The position numbers and the translations under genes are program-made. Shown here piece by piece: positions 34,880 to 47,389 of a DNA stretch of 64,000 bases; position 1 is the stretch's first letter, and every line of letters starts with the position of its first letter. The stretch is from Lithospermum erythrorhizon (lineage: Eukaryota > Streptophyta > Magnoliopsida > Boraginales > Boraginaceae). Location of the stretch: contig JADFUC010002243.1 of assembly GCA_019722365.1 (NCBI GenBank), forward strand, positions 168,756 to 232,755. Reading direction: 5' to 3'. The notes below the pieces were generated by a model that ran no database searches, had not been told where the DNA came from, and saw only the letters and a program-made list of their open reading frames with translations.

Positions 34880-35720
34880 TTGAGTATATTGAAGTGTTGC
34901 ACCGTACTAAATGCGGTGCTTACTATTATAGGCATGGGTATAGCCAACCTCCACTTGCCATCCTTGATAAAATCGAAAATGTACTTCATAGACCTGTTTT
35001 AAGCGATCCAAAATATTTATTCAGCAGTGATTAATTGTCAAAAACCATTTTTTCCAAATATTGAGTTAATTCATTCACGATTCGGATAGTGAGTTGTAAA
35101 ACCATATTAGGACTCAGTAAAATTCCTAAAGAAGCGGTGTGTTGACTTCTAATTTTGCTCCCGTCTTTGAATTGACATGGCGTGCCAAGTGATGGTGTAG
35201 GTCGACTGAGGGAGACTAAGATGATGTTTAACCTTAAACTTATTATACATTGTATATAAATAAGTTTCAATTTCATCGTAATATTTGTTATGATCATAAT
35301 TTTCAAATTCTTGCTGATATGTGGTCTTAAAAATATAAAAGCACCCAATGATGATTTAAACTTACCATGGTGAATATGAGAATCTAAAATGACATCAATC
35401 GCATATGCATGAGGTAAAGGATGAAAATACTTTAAAAACTTTTTCCATATTCGGAACATATCCTTAACAACATATTCTTTTCTATAGTATCCATATGCGT
35501 GGAAAAGATTAACTACACATTCGAGAGCTAAATGAATATTAGGACTATAATGACAAATTTTTTGTATAATCTTTAAACGGGGAGGCTAAAAGCTTAAGCA
35601 ATTCATACTTGATATTTCCAACTTTTATATTTCAATGGGTATAATATGGATCGTTCTTCTTTTATATAAACATATGCACGTACTAAGAGATCATAAGTAG
35701 AATTCCATCTAGTATCACTT
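34880..35720 (-). pseudogene. hAT transposase, copy 2 (degenerate, C-terminal half)
   Basis: Minus strand 35459-35031 reads IWKKFLKYFHPLPHAYAI and ILDSHIHHGKF, then NELTQYLEKMV. 34980-34900 reads KWRLAIPMPIIVSTAFSTVQ, the hATC dimerisation domain (LAIPVSTVASESAFS type). The 35460-35720 stretch aligns with 32100-32430 of copy 1 at the base level. The catalytic N-terminal half is missing or unreadable. It is a related but separate, more truncated element. Confidence 0.75.
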
Positions 35721-36950
35721 ATCCATGATTAATTTTTTAAACTTTTTTGATCCATCTGAACTATTTTTTTTATATGCATGTTTCTTATCGCTCTCCCATT
35801 GATAATCAAATGAATAACCTTTCTAGAGAATAAGACTCAGAGCAATCTGACTTTCAAGATCGATGAGATTAGACCGGCGAATTGAAATATACCTGATTGC
35901 TTTGACTAAGTCGAAATACTTATGATTATAAAAGAAATTATTTTATTAGTATCAAGAATGCTTATGAATGTAAATAATTGCTCTCTGATTGTGTTTAAGA
36001 TTGCTTAGGATTTGTGAGAAAAGAAGTTTGTGGTTGTCCCATTTATAGAGGCCAATAATGAGGTGAATTTTCAAGTATCTTGTAAAGATAAATGTGGTAG
36101 CGTTTGAGTGCAACAAATATAAAATTAGCGAGTTTAGGAATAGATGTTACCCGCGTTTGATAAGGCGATGTGTCTTATTCATAATGCTAGCCCTTATCTT
36201 TCTGCGGCATTCGAAAATATAGCCGTTTGAGATTAAGGGGGAATTTATACGGTGTCAGGCGTAGTAACGTTATTCATAAAATAAATACGTTTCTTAATAG
36301 CAGCGTTCGAAAATAGCGGTTGGAACTTAGCATTAGTAACCTAATAAGACATTGATTTATTATAAAACTCAATGCGGAACTAGAATTTCTTTGCCTATAA
36401 ATACAGTAATGAGATTGTTTTATTTTATGTGGTTAGTCTAAAGTGTAACTATATTTTTACATGTTTCAAAATGATTGTACATTTCACAATTCATAAAAAT
36501 ACATTTATATCCCTAGAGTATCTATTTTCAAAGTCTATTTTCAAAAGTGTCACAAAGCAATCACTTTCTCATTTAACTTCACAAAATTTCCAATGAAAGT
36601 GTCACATAATAATCATGAAGAAAAAATGTATTAGAACCAAACACAACCAGAGACAGAAAACTACTTCTTGCTTGGACCATAGATAACAAATTAGGCCATA
36701 TGAACAAAAATGGCAAAAACAAATATAGATAAAGTCAGTAGCATTCCTCAATAATTACACACTAAAAACCAAAACAATAATAAGTCTGACAAGTACCACT
36801 CTTAGCTCAGGCAAAAAACATAAATATATGTAATCTCTTCATTAAAGATCAAAGCTAAATATTTCTCATTAAAGATCAAACATAAACAAACCACTAATTG
36901 AACAAAAGCCAAGATTTTACAAGTTTCGAATACTATTTCAACAAAATTAT
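35721..36950 (-). other. 5' region of hAT copy 2 and AT-rich spacer
   Basis: 35990-36050 (gattgcttaggatttgtgagaaaagaag then ccatttatagagg) matches the leader of copy 1. 36160-36340 carries scattered agcg(t)ttcgaaaatagc strings that may be subterminal repeats. The rest is AT-rich without genes. Confidence 0.4.
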
Positions 36951-36955
36951 GCAAT

Positions 36956-37467
36956 CTAAATACGTCGTCTCCTATTTTGGTACTCGGCAAACATGGCACG
37001 TGATAACACATCTCGCCAGTGAGTCCACTCTGGAGTTGTCTGGATAGTCATAATATGATCATTAGTTGTATTCACATCAACTTCTTTGAAGTTCATTTCA
37101 TCACCATGATTCACTTCTATGATATCTTGTTCGGTTAATTTTGCAGCCAACTCTTGATCCAACTCTCAGCTAATAATGGGTCATCTGGTTCTTCATTTCA
37201 CATGTGATTTATATGAAGTATGGCACAGAAAGCATTTTATAATCTTTACATGAGTCTTCACATTATAGGATGATGGTGATCCCAAAATTTTCCATCTTTT
37301 CTTTAGAACTCCAAATGCTCTTTCTATCACATTCCTTGCTACTGAATGACGAAGATTAAACAATTCTCTAGCTGTTTGTGGTTGATTGCCTACAGAAGAC
37401 CATTCATTTAGATGATACCGCACACCTATGTATGGAGTTACAAAACCAAGGCCATTTGTGTATCCAG
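36956..37467 (-). pseudogene. PIF-Harbinger transposase, C-terminal exon fragment
   Basis: Minus strand 37467-37193 reads AGYTNGLGFVTPYIGVRYHL then NEW and RNVIERAFGVLKKRW, the DDE_Tnp_4 signature around the last two catalytic acids (the Glu of IERAFG is present). A pyrimidine-rich acceptor (tttcttctctgctag) precedes the exon at 37468. After a stop and a shift near 37190-37160 the frame continues as DQELAAKLTEQD to the C-terminal WRDVL and MFAEYQNR, ending near 36956. The N-terminal catalytic region is not found upstream. Harbinger transposases cut and paste elements with 3-bp TWA duplications and need a Myb-like partner, not seen here. Confidence 0.85.
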
Positions 37468-37479
37468 CTAGCAGAGAAG

Positions 37480-39820
37480 AAATTGACAGTTTGCTTTTCT
37501 TTTTATTCTAACTCTATTTCAAGAATGTTATTGAGGCATTTTATCAAACAGTTAGAATGCATCTTTAAGCTTCCACCTTGCAACAAAAACAACTATTTTA
37601 CGTTATATGACAAATTAATAACAACAAAAGAATTATAAAATCACCTCCAAAATTGTCAAATGTTGAAAAAACTACAAACGTTTTTCAATTAAATCTCATA
37701 AATTCTGTCAATCTTCCTTGTATCACTATTCCTTCAACCCAAGAAAAAAAAAACAATCAAATTATCAAACATGAAATCCTTCTTAACTATATCCTAATTT
37801 TATTTAAAACAACACATAAAATCTATAATATTTACACCAAAAATTGGATATTTAGATTTTGTAAAATTAAACACAAAATCATGTTAAGTAAAAAGATGAT
37901 GGGCGTAGTGGATCAAGTATAAAGTATGATGGATATCTAAAATTATTTTAAAACTTTTTATTTGGCTTTTTTTCGTATATCGAGTGAAAGCTTTTGTGGT
38001 GATTATTAGCATTTTAATAAATATAAAGTTATATCATTAGTTTTGTCTTTGAAAATAGTTTCCTTAATATTATTTTCTTATAATTTTTGAGCATGGATTT
38101 AAGAATAATTGATAGTCGAAGTTATAAGCGATATACAGCGTCGAATAATAGAGATAATAGTAGTTAATTACATTAGAGGCTACTTGCTTTTAGATAAACG
38201 ATTTAATAGTAATTAATAATGTAAAAGGGAAAAGAAAACGACCTTATTCACACTTTTATAGTTGTTATTATAGATATGATATAAGATTGTGGTAGTAATT
38301 CGTAAAGCGGATGCGTAGGCATTCCCAACGATCGTCATAGCAACCACAAAAATTTTGAATTTTGTAAATTCATTGTATAATTTTTTACGGAAAATTACAT
38401 CAAAATATAATATTTAAAACCCTTAAATGACTATTTTGATTAAAATACATGTGTTTTGTGTGTCGTGATTGACAATCACAAAATTTGATCTTAGTTCAGC
38501 TTAGCCTATGAGTGAGTGGTTAGTAGTTGTTAGTGATATTCTGAAACTTCTTCTTGTTACTAGTGGGGAGGGTGTTGTACTGCATGTATCACCGAAAAGG
38601 TTATAATTTTTCCAACATTTGCGACTTCCTTCCATGAAAATATTATTTTGTGTGTGCCGGACATAGACTCAAATTACTCGTCTAAGATCGAGTTGAGTCG
38701 AGTCTGAACAATTCAATCTAATTTGATTTGATTTGACTCGGTTGTTACTTAACTAATCTTATCTACTAATTGAATTCTTGGTCGTCAACCTATTATTGAT
38801 GGCGGGCAGAAATTTTATATAGGGGAGGCGAATGAATTAATATTATATAAATGAAGAAAAATATACAAAAATTTAGGGAGGCGAACAACTTAATTTTTAA
38901 ATAAATGAATGATAAAATTCTATTTTTAATAGTAAAAATATAATTTTAAAATGACCCCAAGTAACATTGCTCCCAGACCCCCATAATTCCTCAGATTCTT
39001 TCTTATACAGTACTAGTAGTTGTTGAATTAGGAAGGGCCAAAATAAAACACTTTCGGTTGTAGTACATTTAACTTTTTTCATTTATTGCAAGAATCTATC
39101 AAAAGATGGTAATATGTATGGAAAAGCATAACAAACTAGCTCGAGTGATCACATAAGCCGGTAAAGATCACTTTCCCAATGGGAGGATCTACGCTATATA
39201 TAACATGCATCTTTTACGTCTCGTATTGTCGGCTCTGTGGCCTTTGAATCTTGATACAAGCAAGATTGTAGAATAACAAGAATTCAAGTGATATTGCCCT
39301 AAGGGGTAACTCATCATTGAAGGAGGGAAATGTTGGTAAAGGTTCTTGATTATAGCACCTTAAATTGGCCCGACAACTTTGTTGGCGGGTAAATCCGCTT
39401 ACTTGACTGGACTTTGGATGGTAGTTTATAAGTTAATAGTTTGTGAGGGTCATACTTAATTTTATTAGCAATAGATATCTAAGGTCTAACCAGCTTGATA
39501 GTATGGTTTTTCTAATACTATTATGTACCTCCCCAAATCGGTGAACCAAGAGCTTATGTGATCAACCAAAAGGGTTACATGTGATGCGAGATGCTTTTAT
39601 GATATCGTATTAATAATTTGTTGAGTCCATACTTAAACCTAGATGCTTGTATTATAAACGTCCACTAAAAGGTCTTTCCCGCAGACAATGTAGTATTGGG
39701 TTTTCAGTATCCTTATGCCGTGTGTCCCGATCACCATAGGGCTCGCTATGTGATCTAAACCAAGGTAGACCATGTTATCACATTGTGATTTTTGAGTTCA
39801 TCTTGAAATCAATTGACTAT
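37480..39820. other. Gene-poor AT-rich stretch
   Basis: Over 2 kb with only short chance frames. I see no domain, RNA gene or element terminus I can support. Confidence 0.5.
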
Positions 39821-39829
39821 AAATAATAC

Positions 39830-40076
39830 TACCTCCATCCCAATTGTATCACTTTTCGCTATTTCGGTCAAAGTTTATAAATTTTGACCATGAATTCTCA
39901 TTGGCCGATAAGAAATAATAAATGTATGTAGGATCTTGTTAGATTCGTTTTAATATATTTTTTGAAATATTAACTTCTTCTGATTTTCATGCGTATATAA
40001 TTAGAAATATTTATATTTTGATCGTGTCTTGGAGACGTAAAAGTCAAATAGGACATCTGGTTTGGGATGGAGAATA
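39830..40076. mobile_element. Stowaway-like MITE (Tc1/mariner type)
   Basis: The left end cctccatcccaattgtatcacttt and the right end aaataggacatctggtttgggatgg form matching terminal inverted repeats of the CTCCNTCCCAA type. They are flanked by TA dinucleotides (39830-39831 and 40075-40076). Length about 243 bp, AT-rich interior with the ggtcaaagtttataaattttgacc inverted motif. Non-autonomous and mobilised by mariner transposases. Confidence 0.85.
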
Positions 40077-40239
40077 TAAGAAGTTTAAGCATCTTGTTCA
40101 TACACTCATAAATGTATAAGCAAACTTGATGTAGGATTAGTGTTTTTAGGTAAGCAAATGCACAATGATATATAGTTGATATAAAAGAGTTAAAAGTGAC
40201 TAATTTGTCTTTTTTTTAAATTTATGGCTTTTTATCCGC

Positions 40240-41866
40240 TTCTAATGAGTAAGGAATCCTCATGTAAATTAAAAGTTATCAATAATCGGCTGATAGGTAG
40301 CAGAAGATGCTAAATTTGATGGGAGAAAGCTTTATATGAACTCATTCTTCACCCAGCCTAAATACCATATTTTGATTGAGATATGAATATGTTATCTTTC
40401 ATTTGCTTGACTTGAAATCCCAAAAATGTTTTAATTCTCATGCCGTGCACCGTCTCGAATTAGAACTTCATCACGTTAGACAAATTGTTGCACCAATTGG
40501 TGACCATACCACCAAAGATTATATCATCGACATAGATACGAGGTAACCGCCAAGATTGGAATCTTATATTTGATAGACAGTTTTTTTACGTTCCTCATGA
40601 GTATAACCAAATTAATCGACAGAACTTGGTGAATTAAACAAATTACCGAACCACAGGAGCTTGTTTGAGTCACTCTGACGCCTTCTTCAATCTGTACAGA
40701 TATTATCAACAATCCTTTCGAACTACCAGCATAGACTTCTCTACAACGCCATTGAAAAGCACTTTTCACATCCGTCGGAATAATTTGAACTTCGTCGAGC
40801 ATGCGAGACTAAGCAAAATAAAGAATGGCTTCTAATCGCTACATGAGCAAAGGTTTCTTCAAAGTCCACTCCTTGACTTATGAGTATCCTTGTTACACTA
40901 ACCTAGCCTTATTACAGTGACAACTCCGTATTTAAATCGACTTATTTTTGAATGTCAGCTTGGTTCCCGATGATGTTGTGATTTTTGGAGTGCAGACGAG
41001 TTCCCAAACATCATTCCTTTCAAATTGAACCAATTCTTCATCGTAGCACTTATCCAATGTTCATCCTTTAGGGCTTCATTAACATTTTTTGGGCTCATCT
41101 TGGATAAACTTGACTCTTGATCGGCTTTAACCATTTTCTATAGTCGATTGGTTTCTTCCTTCTTGTTATGCGTACCTTCATCGAGTTGACCAATAATGTT
41201 GTCAACAAGATAGCTTCTATGGATACGCTAGTTGGTTGTATAAATTTGGTTGTTGTTCTGTTGTTGTTGACATACGAAGTTGCTTCTATTGGCATCTTTA
41301 TGTCGGCATGGTTGGATGATGATATTAAGAGTGGACTAAGCATTGACATAAATCACGTGTGCCATCAACCCCTTTATCTAACATTTAGATTCATGGATTC
41401 CACAACAACCTTGATGCGTTTGTTGAGGCAAATGAGCTGTTGTTAGGTGAATATCGAGAATATCGCCGTATCTTGACATTAAACTTGTCTAGGTTCGATC
41501 GGCTAAGAGCCTGTAACGTGCAAATATATGAAATGTGCACATTTGGTTTTCCCCTCCATATTTCATAATTTGTGTTGTTGGTACACAGTCGAAGACTTAT
41601 CCGATTAATAGATATGACATGTAGTGTTGATGGCTTCGGCCGAGAACTTGAGAGGAATGTTTTTGGCATGTAGCGTAAGCCAGCGACCGTCTTAGATAGT
41701 ACGATTAACTTTCTCTCGACCACTCCATTTTGTTGAGGTGTAATAGGAGAACAAAATTCATGAGTGATCCCTTAAGTAGCACAAAATTCATAGAACTCAA
41801 ATTTTTAAACTCCTTCCCGTTATTACTTGGTCGAACAACGTATTTGATCTTTTAGCCGAAATACGT
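40240..41866 (-). pseudogene. Copia element D, 3' part: integrase end and reverse transcriptase (minus strand)
   Basis: On the minus strand after the junction with element C, about 41840-41700 reads NGKEF, ITHEF and a PQQNGVVERK-type stretch. 41723-41391 reads VERK...YEIWRGKPNVH and LDKFNVK, the classical Copia integrase C-terminal half. 41090-40800 contains the EALKDEHWI and MKNWFN-type RT entry. 40802-40524 reads PTDVKSAFQWRCREVYAGSS and ILAVTSYL. About 40440-40330 reads FLGFQVKQMKDNIFISQSKY, the end of RT. The RNase H and 3' LTR are not found. The 5' part lies at 57125-57540, displaced by element C. Confidence 0.8.
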
Positions 41867-42085
41867 AAATATTCTGAGAATATTAGTTTATTTTAGACTT
41901 GCATATATTTAGTCTTTGATTACTTCTGTGATAGACAATCAAGGATTTGTTTCTTTATTATAGATTTAGGCTTTCCTTTTATAGGTTAGGTTAATCTTCT
42001 ACCAACTGTATTCTATTTAAAAAGCCCCACTACTTTTGGCTTTCATAGTGAATAACTAGGCAATTCCTGAAAACCTACGTACTTG
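41867..42085 (+). repeat. 5' LTR of Copia element C
   Basis: Matches 56943-57128: gaatattagtttatttta, gtgatagacaatcaag, ttctatttaaa(aa)gcc and catagtgaat occur in the same order. The exact 3' boundary is uncertain. Confidence 0.7.
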
Positions 42086-42133
42086 CTCCAGGCCTCTCTT
42101 TCTTGAAAACTAAAAACCCCACCGATATATTTT

Positions 42134-42712
42134 TGTTGAGTTGAAGGCATTTTCAAGAGTGGAGATCACGGGGGATCGAGACAATCGAGACCGGGGAGTC
42201 TGTGGAATTCTCGTCTGCACAAGTGGGCTGTCGAGGCCATCGAGACCGTCATCGAGACCAGGGGTCCCGATGGGGTCTCGATAAGCCAGTATTTGGCTTG
42301 ACATAAGGGAAGATGGAGTCATAATTTTCTTATTATCAAAATTTCAATTTCTCTCAACTTTTTTCCAATTGTTTCCAAATTGATAGAGTTGTTCTCTATG
42401 ATTAGTATCATTAATTATATCATTTTAAAGCTAAATCTAGTGTGTGATTTTTCATTGAGAATACTAGATTATAGCTACTCAATTGGAGAAAGCTTAGTTT
42501 GATAGGACTTTGTAACGATTATTTGTGAGTTCATTAGTTGATTTCTGGCTGACAAGGCGTACCTTGAGGGGAACACGTATAAAGATGCGGGTGTTATTTC
42601 CTTACGGTATTTTCATTTATTGTCTGTTCAGATTACATTGAGATATTAGACTCTGAGAGTTTGGGTGTTGACCTCATACGTTTTAGTTATATACTGCGTT
42701 TCATTCACAACA
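42134..42712 (+). repeat. 5' LTR of element A
   Basis: Starts TGTTGAGTTGAAGG and ends CACAACA. The U3 part (42165-42300) repeats atcgaga(c)c and gtctcgat strings at least five times. acgtataaagatgcggg (about 42577) may be the TATA region. Matches 46827-47385 and the inverted LTRs of element B. Confidence 0.9.
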
Positions 42713-42714
42713 AT

Positions 42715-42726
42715 TGGTATCAGAGC
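42715..42726 (+). promoter_or_regulatory. Primer-binding site, initiator tRNA-Met
   Basis: TGGTATCAGAGC, two bases after the LTR, is the standard plant Copia primer-binding sequence complementary to the 3' end of initiator tRNA-Met. Confidence 0.95.
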
Positions 42727-42769
42727 TTGGTTGAAAGCTAGAGTCTAGATATAGTTTATCTGAAATTCA

Positions 42770-43560
42770 ATGGCAAAGTACGAAGGAGTATCAACATATG
42801 CTGTAGATAAATTCGATGGGGTTGATTTCGCCCATTGGAAGATGAACATGGAGGATTATTTGTATGGGGAAGAAGCCATGAAAGCACTTTGTCTGAAAGC
42901 CCGCAAATGGAGATGGAAGAATGGAATGAGCTAGATAGACAAGTCTTGGGTATTGTGAGACCTTGCTTGTCTAAAGCGTTGTTGCGATGGCCCGAAGGAG
43001 ACCACGACAAAGGGCTTGATGATAGCTTTGTCGAGGTTATATGAAGCCGTCGCTTGGCCAATAAAGAATGCGGTTGATGAAGCAACTGTTTCACTTGAGA
43101 ATGTCAATGACCACTCCGATTGCTAGGCACCTTAATGATTTCAACAGTTTGATAAATCAACTGTCTACTGTTGAGGTGAACTTCGAGGATGAATTACAAG
43201 CGTTGATACTATTGGCGTCTTTGCCAGATAGTTGGGAGCCGATGAGGGCTGCTGTGAGTAATTCAGTCGGGAATGAGAAGTTACAGCTTAAGGTGGTGGC
43301 GATGTGCAATCGAAGTTCGGAAGAATGATGGAGTTGAGAAAGGTTCTGCATTGAATGTAGACAGGGGTAGGAACTATGACAAAGGAAGCGACAAGAATAA
43401 ATGGAGGTCAAAGTCAAGAGGGAAGAGTAAGTCGAAGTTTGGAGGACGTACTCTTGAGTGTTGGGGATGTGGCAAGACTGGTCACATGTTGCGGCAATGC
43501 AAAGTCATCGGTATTGTGTCGAGAGGGGCAACAAGAGCGATAGCCAGAAGATGTTGTTGA
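42770..43560 (+). pseudogene. gag of Tnt1-like element A
   Basis: The start ATG at 42770 gives MAKYEGVSTYAVDKFDG, followed by FAHWKMNMEDYLYG (UBN2-type Copia gag). Later come FNSLINQLSTVEVNFEDELQ and LPDSW (43135-43240), a basic K/R/S stretch (43375-43440), and the zinc knuckle CWGCGKTGHMLRQC (43459-43500, CX2CX4HX4C). Gag packages element RNA in virus-like particles. The frame changes three or more times. Confidence 0.88.
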
Positions 43561-45100
43561 TGACTATCTTGGATCTTCCCCTAACTATAATACATTGATT
43601 GCTCGATAAATTCTTAGTTAACTGATTCGGGGGAGCATCCTTTCATACTATACTACTCGAGGATATAATGTTGAATTATAATTTGGAGATTATGGGTTGG
43701 TTCATCTTGCTAATGGTGATGAGCGAGGTGAATGTATAGGAGATGTGAACTTGAAGTTGTCGAATAGTTCTACCTGGAGGTTGACTAAAGTGAGGCGTAT
43801 CTGCGGTAGAAGAGCTTGATTTTACGTGAGGTTATTTGGATGAGGATGGTGCACGTTCGGTGAAGGCAACTTGGAAGGTAGCTCAAGGTGCAATGGCCTT
43901 GGCCAGGAGTGCGAAGATAGGTAATGCGTGGGAGTTCTCAAATGACTATAGGCTGCTATTGATAGTTGCGAGAGAGCGATGTTGTGGCGTGACCGTTTGG
44001 GCCACATGGCGAGAAAGGTATGAAAGCGTTTTGTTTCAAATAATGTGAATACACAGGCTCAAAAATCGGTTGATCACTCATATACAGCTGCGTTGGGAAA
44101 GCAGAGAGAGAAGAAAGTTAGTTTGTTAAAATTGGCTGGGTGAGCCTAAATGCAGAGAGGCTTGAGTTGAATTCGGCGCGTATGTCGGGACCCGGCTTTT
44201 GTTAGTTCCGTGGGAGGTTCGTAAGTATTATGCTTGTCATTGATGATGCGGCCGAGAAAAGTTTGGGTTTATTTTCTGAAGAATAAATCCGAAGTGTATG
44301 CAGTCTTCAAGAAATGGAGAGCTATGGTTGAGAATGAGACAGGGCTGAGAGTGAAGTGTTTGAGATCCGACAATGGGGGTGAATACAGTGATATGGATTT
44401 CAAACAATATTGTGCCGAGAATGGAATAAGGATCTGAGGGAAGAAGACTGTTAGGAACTTTTGGCCAGACGGAATAGGCAGGAGGATGAGCGGAATGGCT
44501 GAATGGAAACGTCAGGAAGTATGAGGTTACCACTTGTGGTTTACCTCAGCGTTGCAGGCGAGGCAACGTGTCTGTTTGCTTTTCTTGATAAGCAGAGGAC
44601 CTTCCCGTTCCCTCACGAGATTTTAGGAATTCAGAAGAGATGTGGAGTTCGAAGAAGGTAAACTATTCTTTCGGAAAGTATTTGGTTGTTTAGCGTCTTG
44701 TTCATGTTGAAGCAAATGCTAGAAATAAGCTTGAAGGCCCCATCAACATTTACTATTTTATTGAATTTATAGCGTATTTGAGATGGGATACGAGTTACAT
44801 GATTTGAAGAACCGGAAGATCATTCGGAGCAAGAATGTGGTCTCCAATGAACATGTGTTATACAAAGACAGACAGAAAGTGTTAGAGGAGAGAGAAGTGG
44901 AAGGAGAAGTCACTGAAATCTGAGGAAGTCGAAGTGCGTAGGAGAAAGGCGTAACTCGGGTTCCTTCAAATGGCATGTCTTAGATCATGCCCTGCTGCGA
45001 ATCAACACGAAGATCCACTGGCGATATGTCACCTTTAGAAATGGAGTTCGGATGGAGGAGGCAGCGGAGTACGATGATACTTGTCGTGTCAGCGGGGAAG
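43561..45100 (+). pseudogene. Protease and integrase region of element A
   Basis: 43980-44040 has the GAG-pre-integrase motif (HMARKGM-like, read across frames). 44237-44437 reads RKVWVYFLKNKSEVYAVFKK, then LRSDNGGEYSD, the integrase core with its second catalytic Asp. Further downstream fragments match the Tnt1-type integrase tail. The protease active site lies in the very noisy 43600-43850 stretch and is not readable. Confidence 0.78.
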
Positions 45101-45249
45101 AGATTGTCACGATAGTGATCAAGATGTAGAGACACGTGCTCCGGAGAAGAAATATCGTAATGAGAAAAGCCAACTCGGAAGGTATTCGCCTACTGCTAAC
45201 TTCTGGCGTTAATTGGCCAGGCGAGCCTATTAGTTATGTATGTCAGCTT

Positions 45250-46816
45250 GATCTGATGTGATGAACCCGATCAGTGGAGTTAGCGATGAAAGAGGAGATG
45301 GAGTCATTTGGTGACAAACATGGCAGTAGGAGTTAATAAGACCGCCCGGAAGCCGAGAGAAGAATATTGCGAGAATAAATGGGTCTATCCAATCAAGGAG
45401 GAACGGGGATGAAGCAAGCAGCTATAAAGCTCGTTTCGTTGTAAAGGGATTCGATAGAGGAAGAATTGACTACAACGAAATATTCTCTCCACGTCAAGCT
45501 TGTGACAATCAGAACTGTTCTGGGATTGGTAGCGAGAGATGATCACTAAATAGAGATGGATGCTTGCGCGTTTCTACATGGTGATCTAGATGAAGAGTTA
45601 TTCATGAAGCAACCTCAAGGCTTTGAGTTAGAGGGAAAAGATTTGGTGCAAACTTGGAAGAGCTTATGCGGCTTGAAGCAAGCTCGAGCGTGGAATATTA
45701 CCTTTGATAACTTTATCAAAAGGTTGAAGTTTGTAAGTTGTGAGACCGACCACTGCTGTTACATAAGAAAGTTTCAAAAAGATTATGTTATCTTACTTCT
45801 TTATGTTGATGATATGTTGATTGTGGGAGCTGATTTGCAAAAGGTGAACATGTTGAAGAAAGAGGAGGTTGTCGATTAGAGTTTGAGATGAAGGACTGGG
45901 TAGTAGAAGCAAATTAGGGGATGAATAATCGGAAGTCGGGATTCTCTGAGATTGACACAAAGAAAGAATACTGAAGAAGGTAATCAAGCGATTGACATCT
46001 TTGGATGTAAAAGCGTAAGTACCCGTTAGTGCTTTCATTTCAATTATCGGTCTGACATTCACAGTTGATTTAGAGTATATGGATAAGGTGCCTTATGCTT
46101 CTGCCCGTTAGGTAGTCTTTATGTATCTTTATAATTGTCTGTAGAGGCGCGATGTGCACGTATTTGTGGGAGTTGTCGGTAGATATATGTCTAACCGAGG
46201 GAAATATGCGTTTGGGAAGGCTGACAAGTGGATTTTTGGAATCACGGATGGTAGTGTGAAAAATCCTTATGTTTAAATAAATCAAGTATATGGGGTTAGT
46301 GGGATATGTAGATGTTGAGTAGCAGTGGTGATGTTGATAGTAGGAAGTCTACTAGTGGATTATGTATTCACGTTTGGGGAGTCACTTGCTATTAATTTGG
46401 AGATCGAAGTTGCAACAATAGTAGCATTGTCTAGTTGTGAGAGGCGAGAATATGTTCTTGTAAGCGGAGCCGTGAAAGAGATGATTTGGTTGTAGAACTT
46501 TCTTGAAAGAAGCTGAATCTGAGCATGAATGTAACACCTTGTCTTTGTGATAATTAAATTAGATTTATCTGGCTAAAATCCGTTTTTTAAATGCGAGACA
46601 AACACATAGGACTGAGATTCCATTTCATACGTTACGTATTGGAGAATGATAGGGTCTGAGAAGCTTGTGAGATTCTAGAGATGAAATCCGGTGATATGTT
46701 TAGAAAAGTTGTAAACAAGGAGAAGTTGTGTTGACTTGATTAACCTTCAGTGGAGATGGCTCGAAGATGCTTTGCTGCGAGTGGAGAGGTCTTGAGTGGC
46801 GGTAATTTGAAAAGGC
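45250..46816 (+). pseudogene. Reverse transcriptase and RNase H of element A
   Basis: 45556-45879 reads MDACAFLHGDLDEELFMKQP, QGFELEGKD, SLCGLKQA and the catalytic box LLLYVDDMLIVG, the core of Copia RT. 46380-46560 contains the RNase H end (VSGAVKEMIW-like). The stretch ends just before the purine-rich gcttgagtagaat that abuts the 3' LTR. RT and RNase H convert element RNA to DNA. Broken by multiple indels. Confidence 0.85.
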
Positions 46817-46826
46817 TTGAGTAGAA

Positions 46827-47385
46827 TTGAGTTGAAGGCATTTTGAAAGTGGAGATGCGAGGGGATCGAGGCGTGTGGGAATGCCGATGGGAGTACCGAT
46901 GCACAAATTGGAGCGGTCTGTATGGAGCTCATCGAGAGGCCATCGAGACCGAGGGGTCGATGGGGCGATGGCGAGGCGATTTGGCGGCGTAAAGGAAGAT
47001 TAGGTCGTAATTTTCTTCTGATCAAAAATTTGATTTACCGAGCTTTTTCCAATTGTTCCAAATTTGATAGAGTTACTACTCTTGATTAGTATCGTTAATT
47101 ATGTCGTTATAAAATTTAAATGCAGTGTGTAGATTTGTGGTTTAAGTCTCTTTAGATTATAAGTTTCTTCGATTGGAAGGCAGTTTGATAGGACTTTGTA
47201 ACAATCGTTGTGAGTTAGATACAGTTGATTTGCGGCGTGACGGGGCGTGCGGCGAGGGGCACGTATAAAGATCTGGTGTTATTCTTTCAGATTCCCGATT
47301 GTTGTCTGTTGATTACGTTGAGATATTAATTTAAATGGGGTTTGGGTGTTGATATATGTTTAGTTATATGCGTTTGATTCTAACA
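46827..47385 (+). repeat. 3' LTR of element A
   Basis: Homologous to 42134-42712, but with more changes, especially in the GC-rich U3 part (46850-46990). Differences include many small deletions. Confidence 0.85.
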
Positions 47386-47389
47386 TTTT

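Larger units (their letters stand above)
42134..47385 (+). mobile_element. Tnt1-like Copia element A (plus strand), near full length
   Basis: LTRs of 579 and about 559 bp (42134-42712, 46827-47385), a tRNA-Met primer-binding site directly after the 5' LTR, and gag, integrase, RT and RNase H in Copia order. T-rich flanks on both sides (atttt before, ttttt after) fit a 5-bp target duplication. It sits in the leader of element C, between C's LTR and C's gag start at about 47400. All genes carry indels. Confidence 0.9.

Noticed and set aside
37653..37922. Plus-strand protein rich in Asn, Ile and Lys
   Set aside because: AT-rich composition gives a chance open frame. No motif is recognised.
42110..42322. 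Minus-strand protein with DGLDGLDSP repeats
   Set aside because: It is the translation of the repeated U3 motif in the LTR, not a gene.
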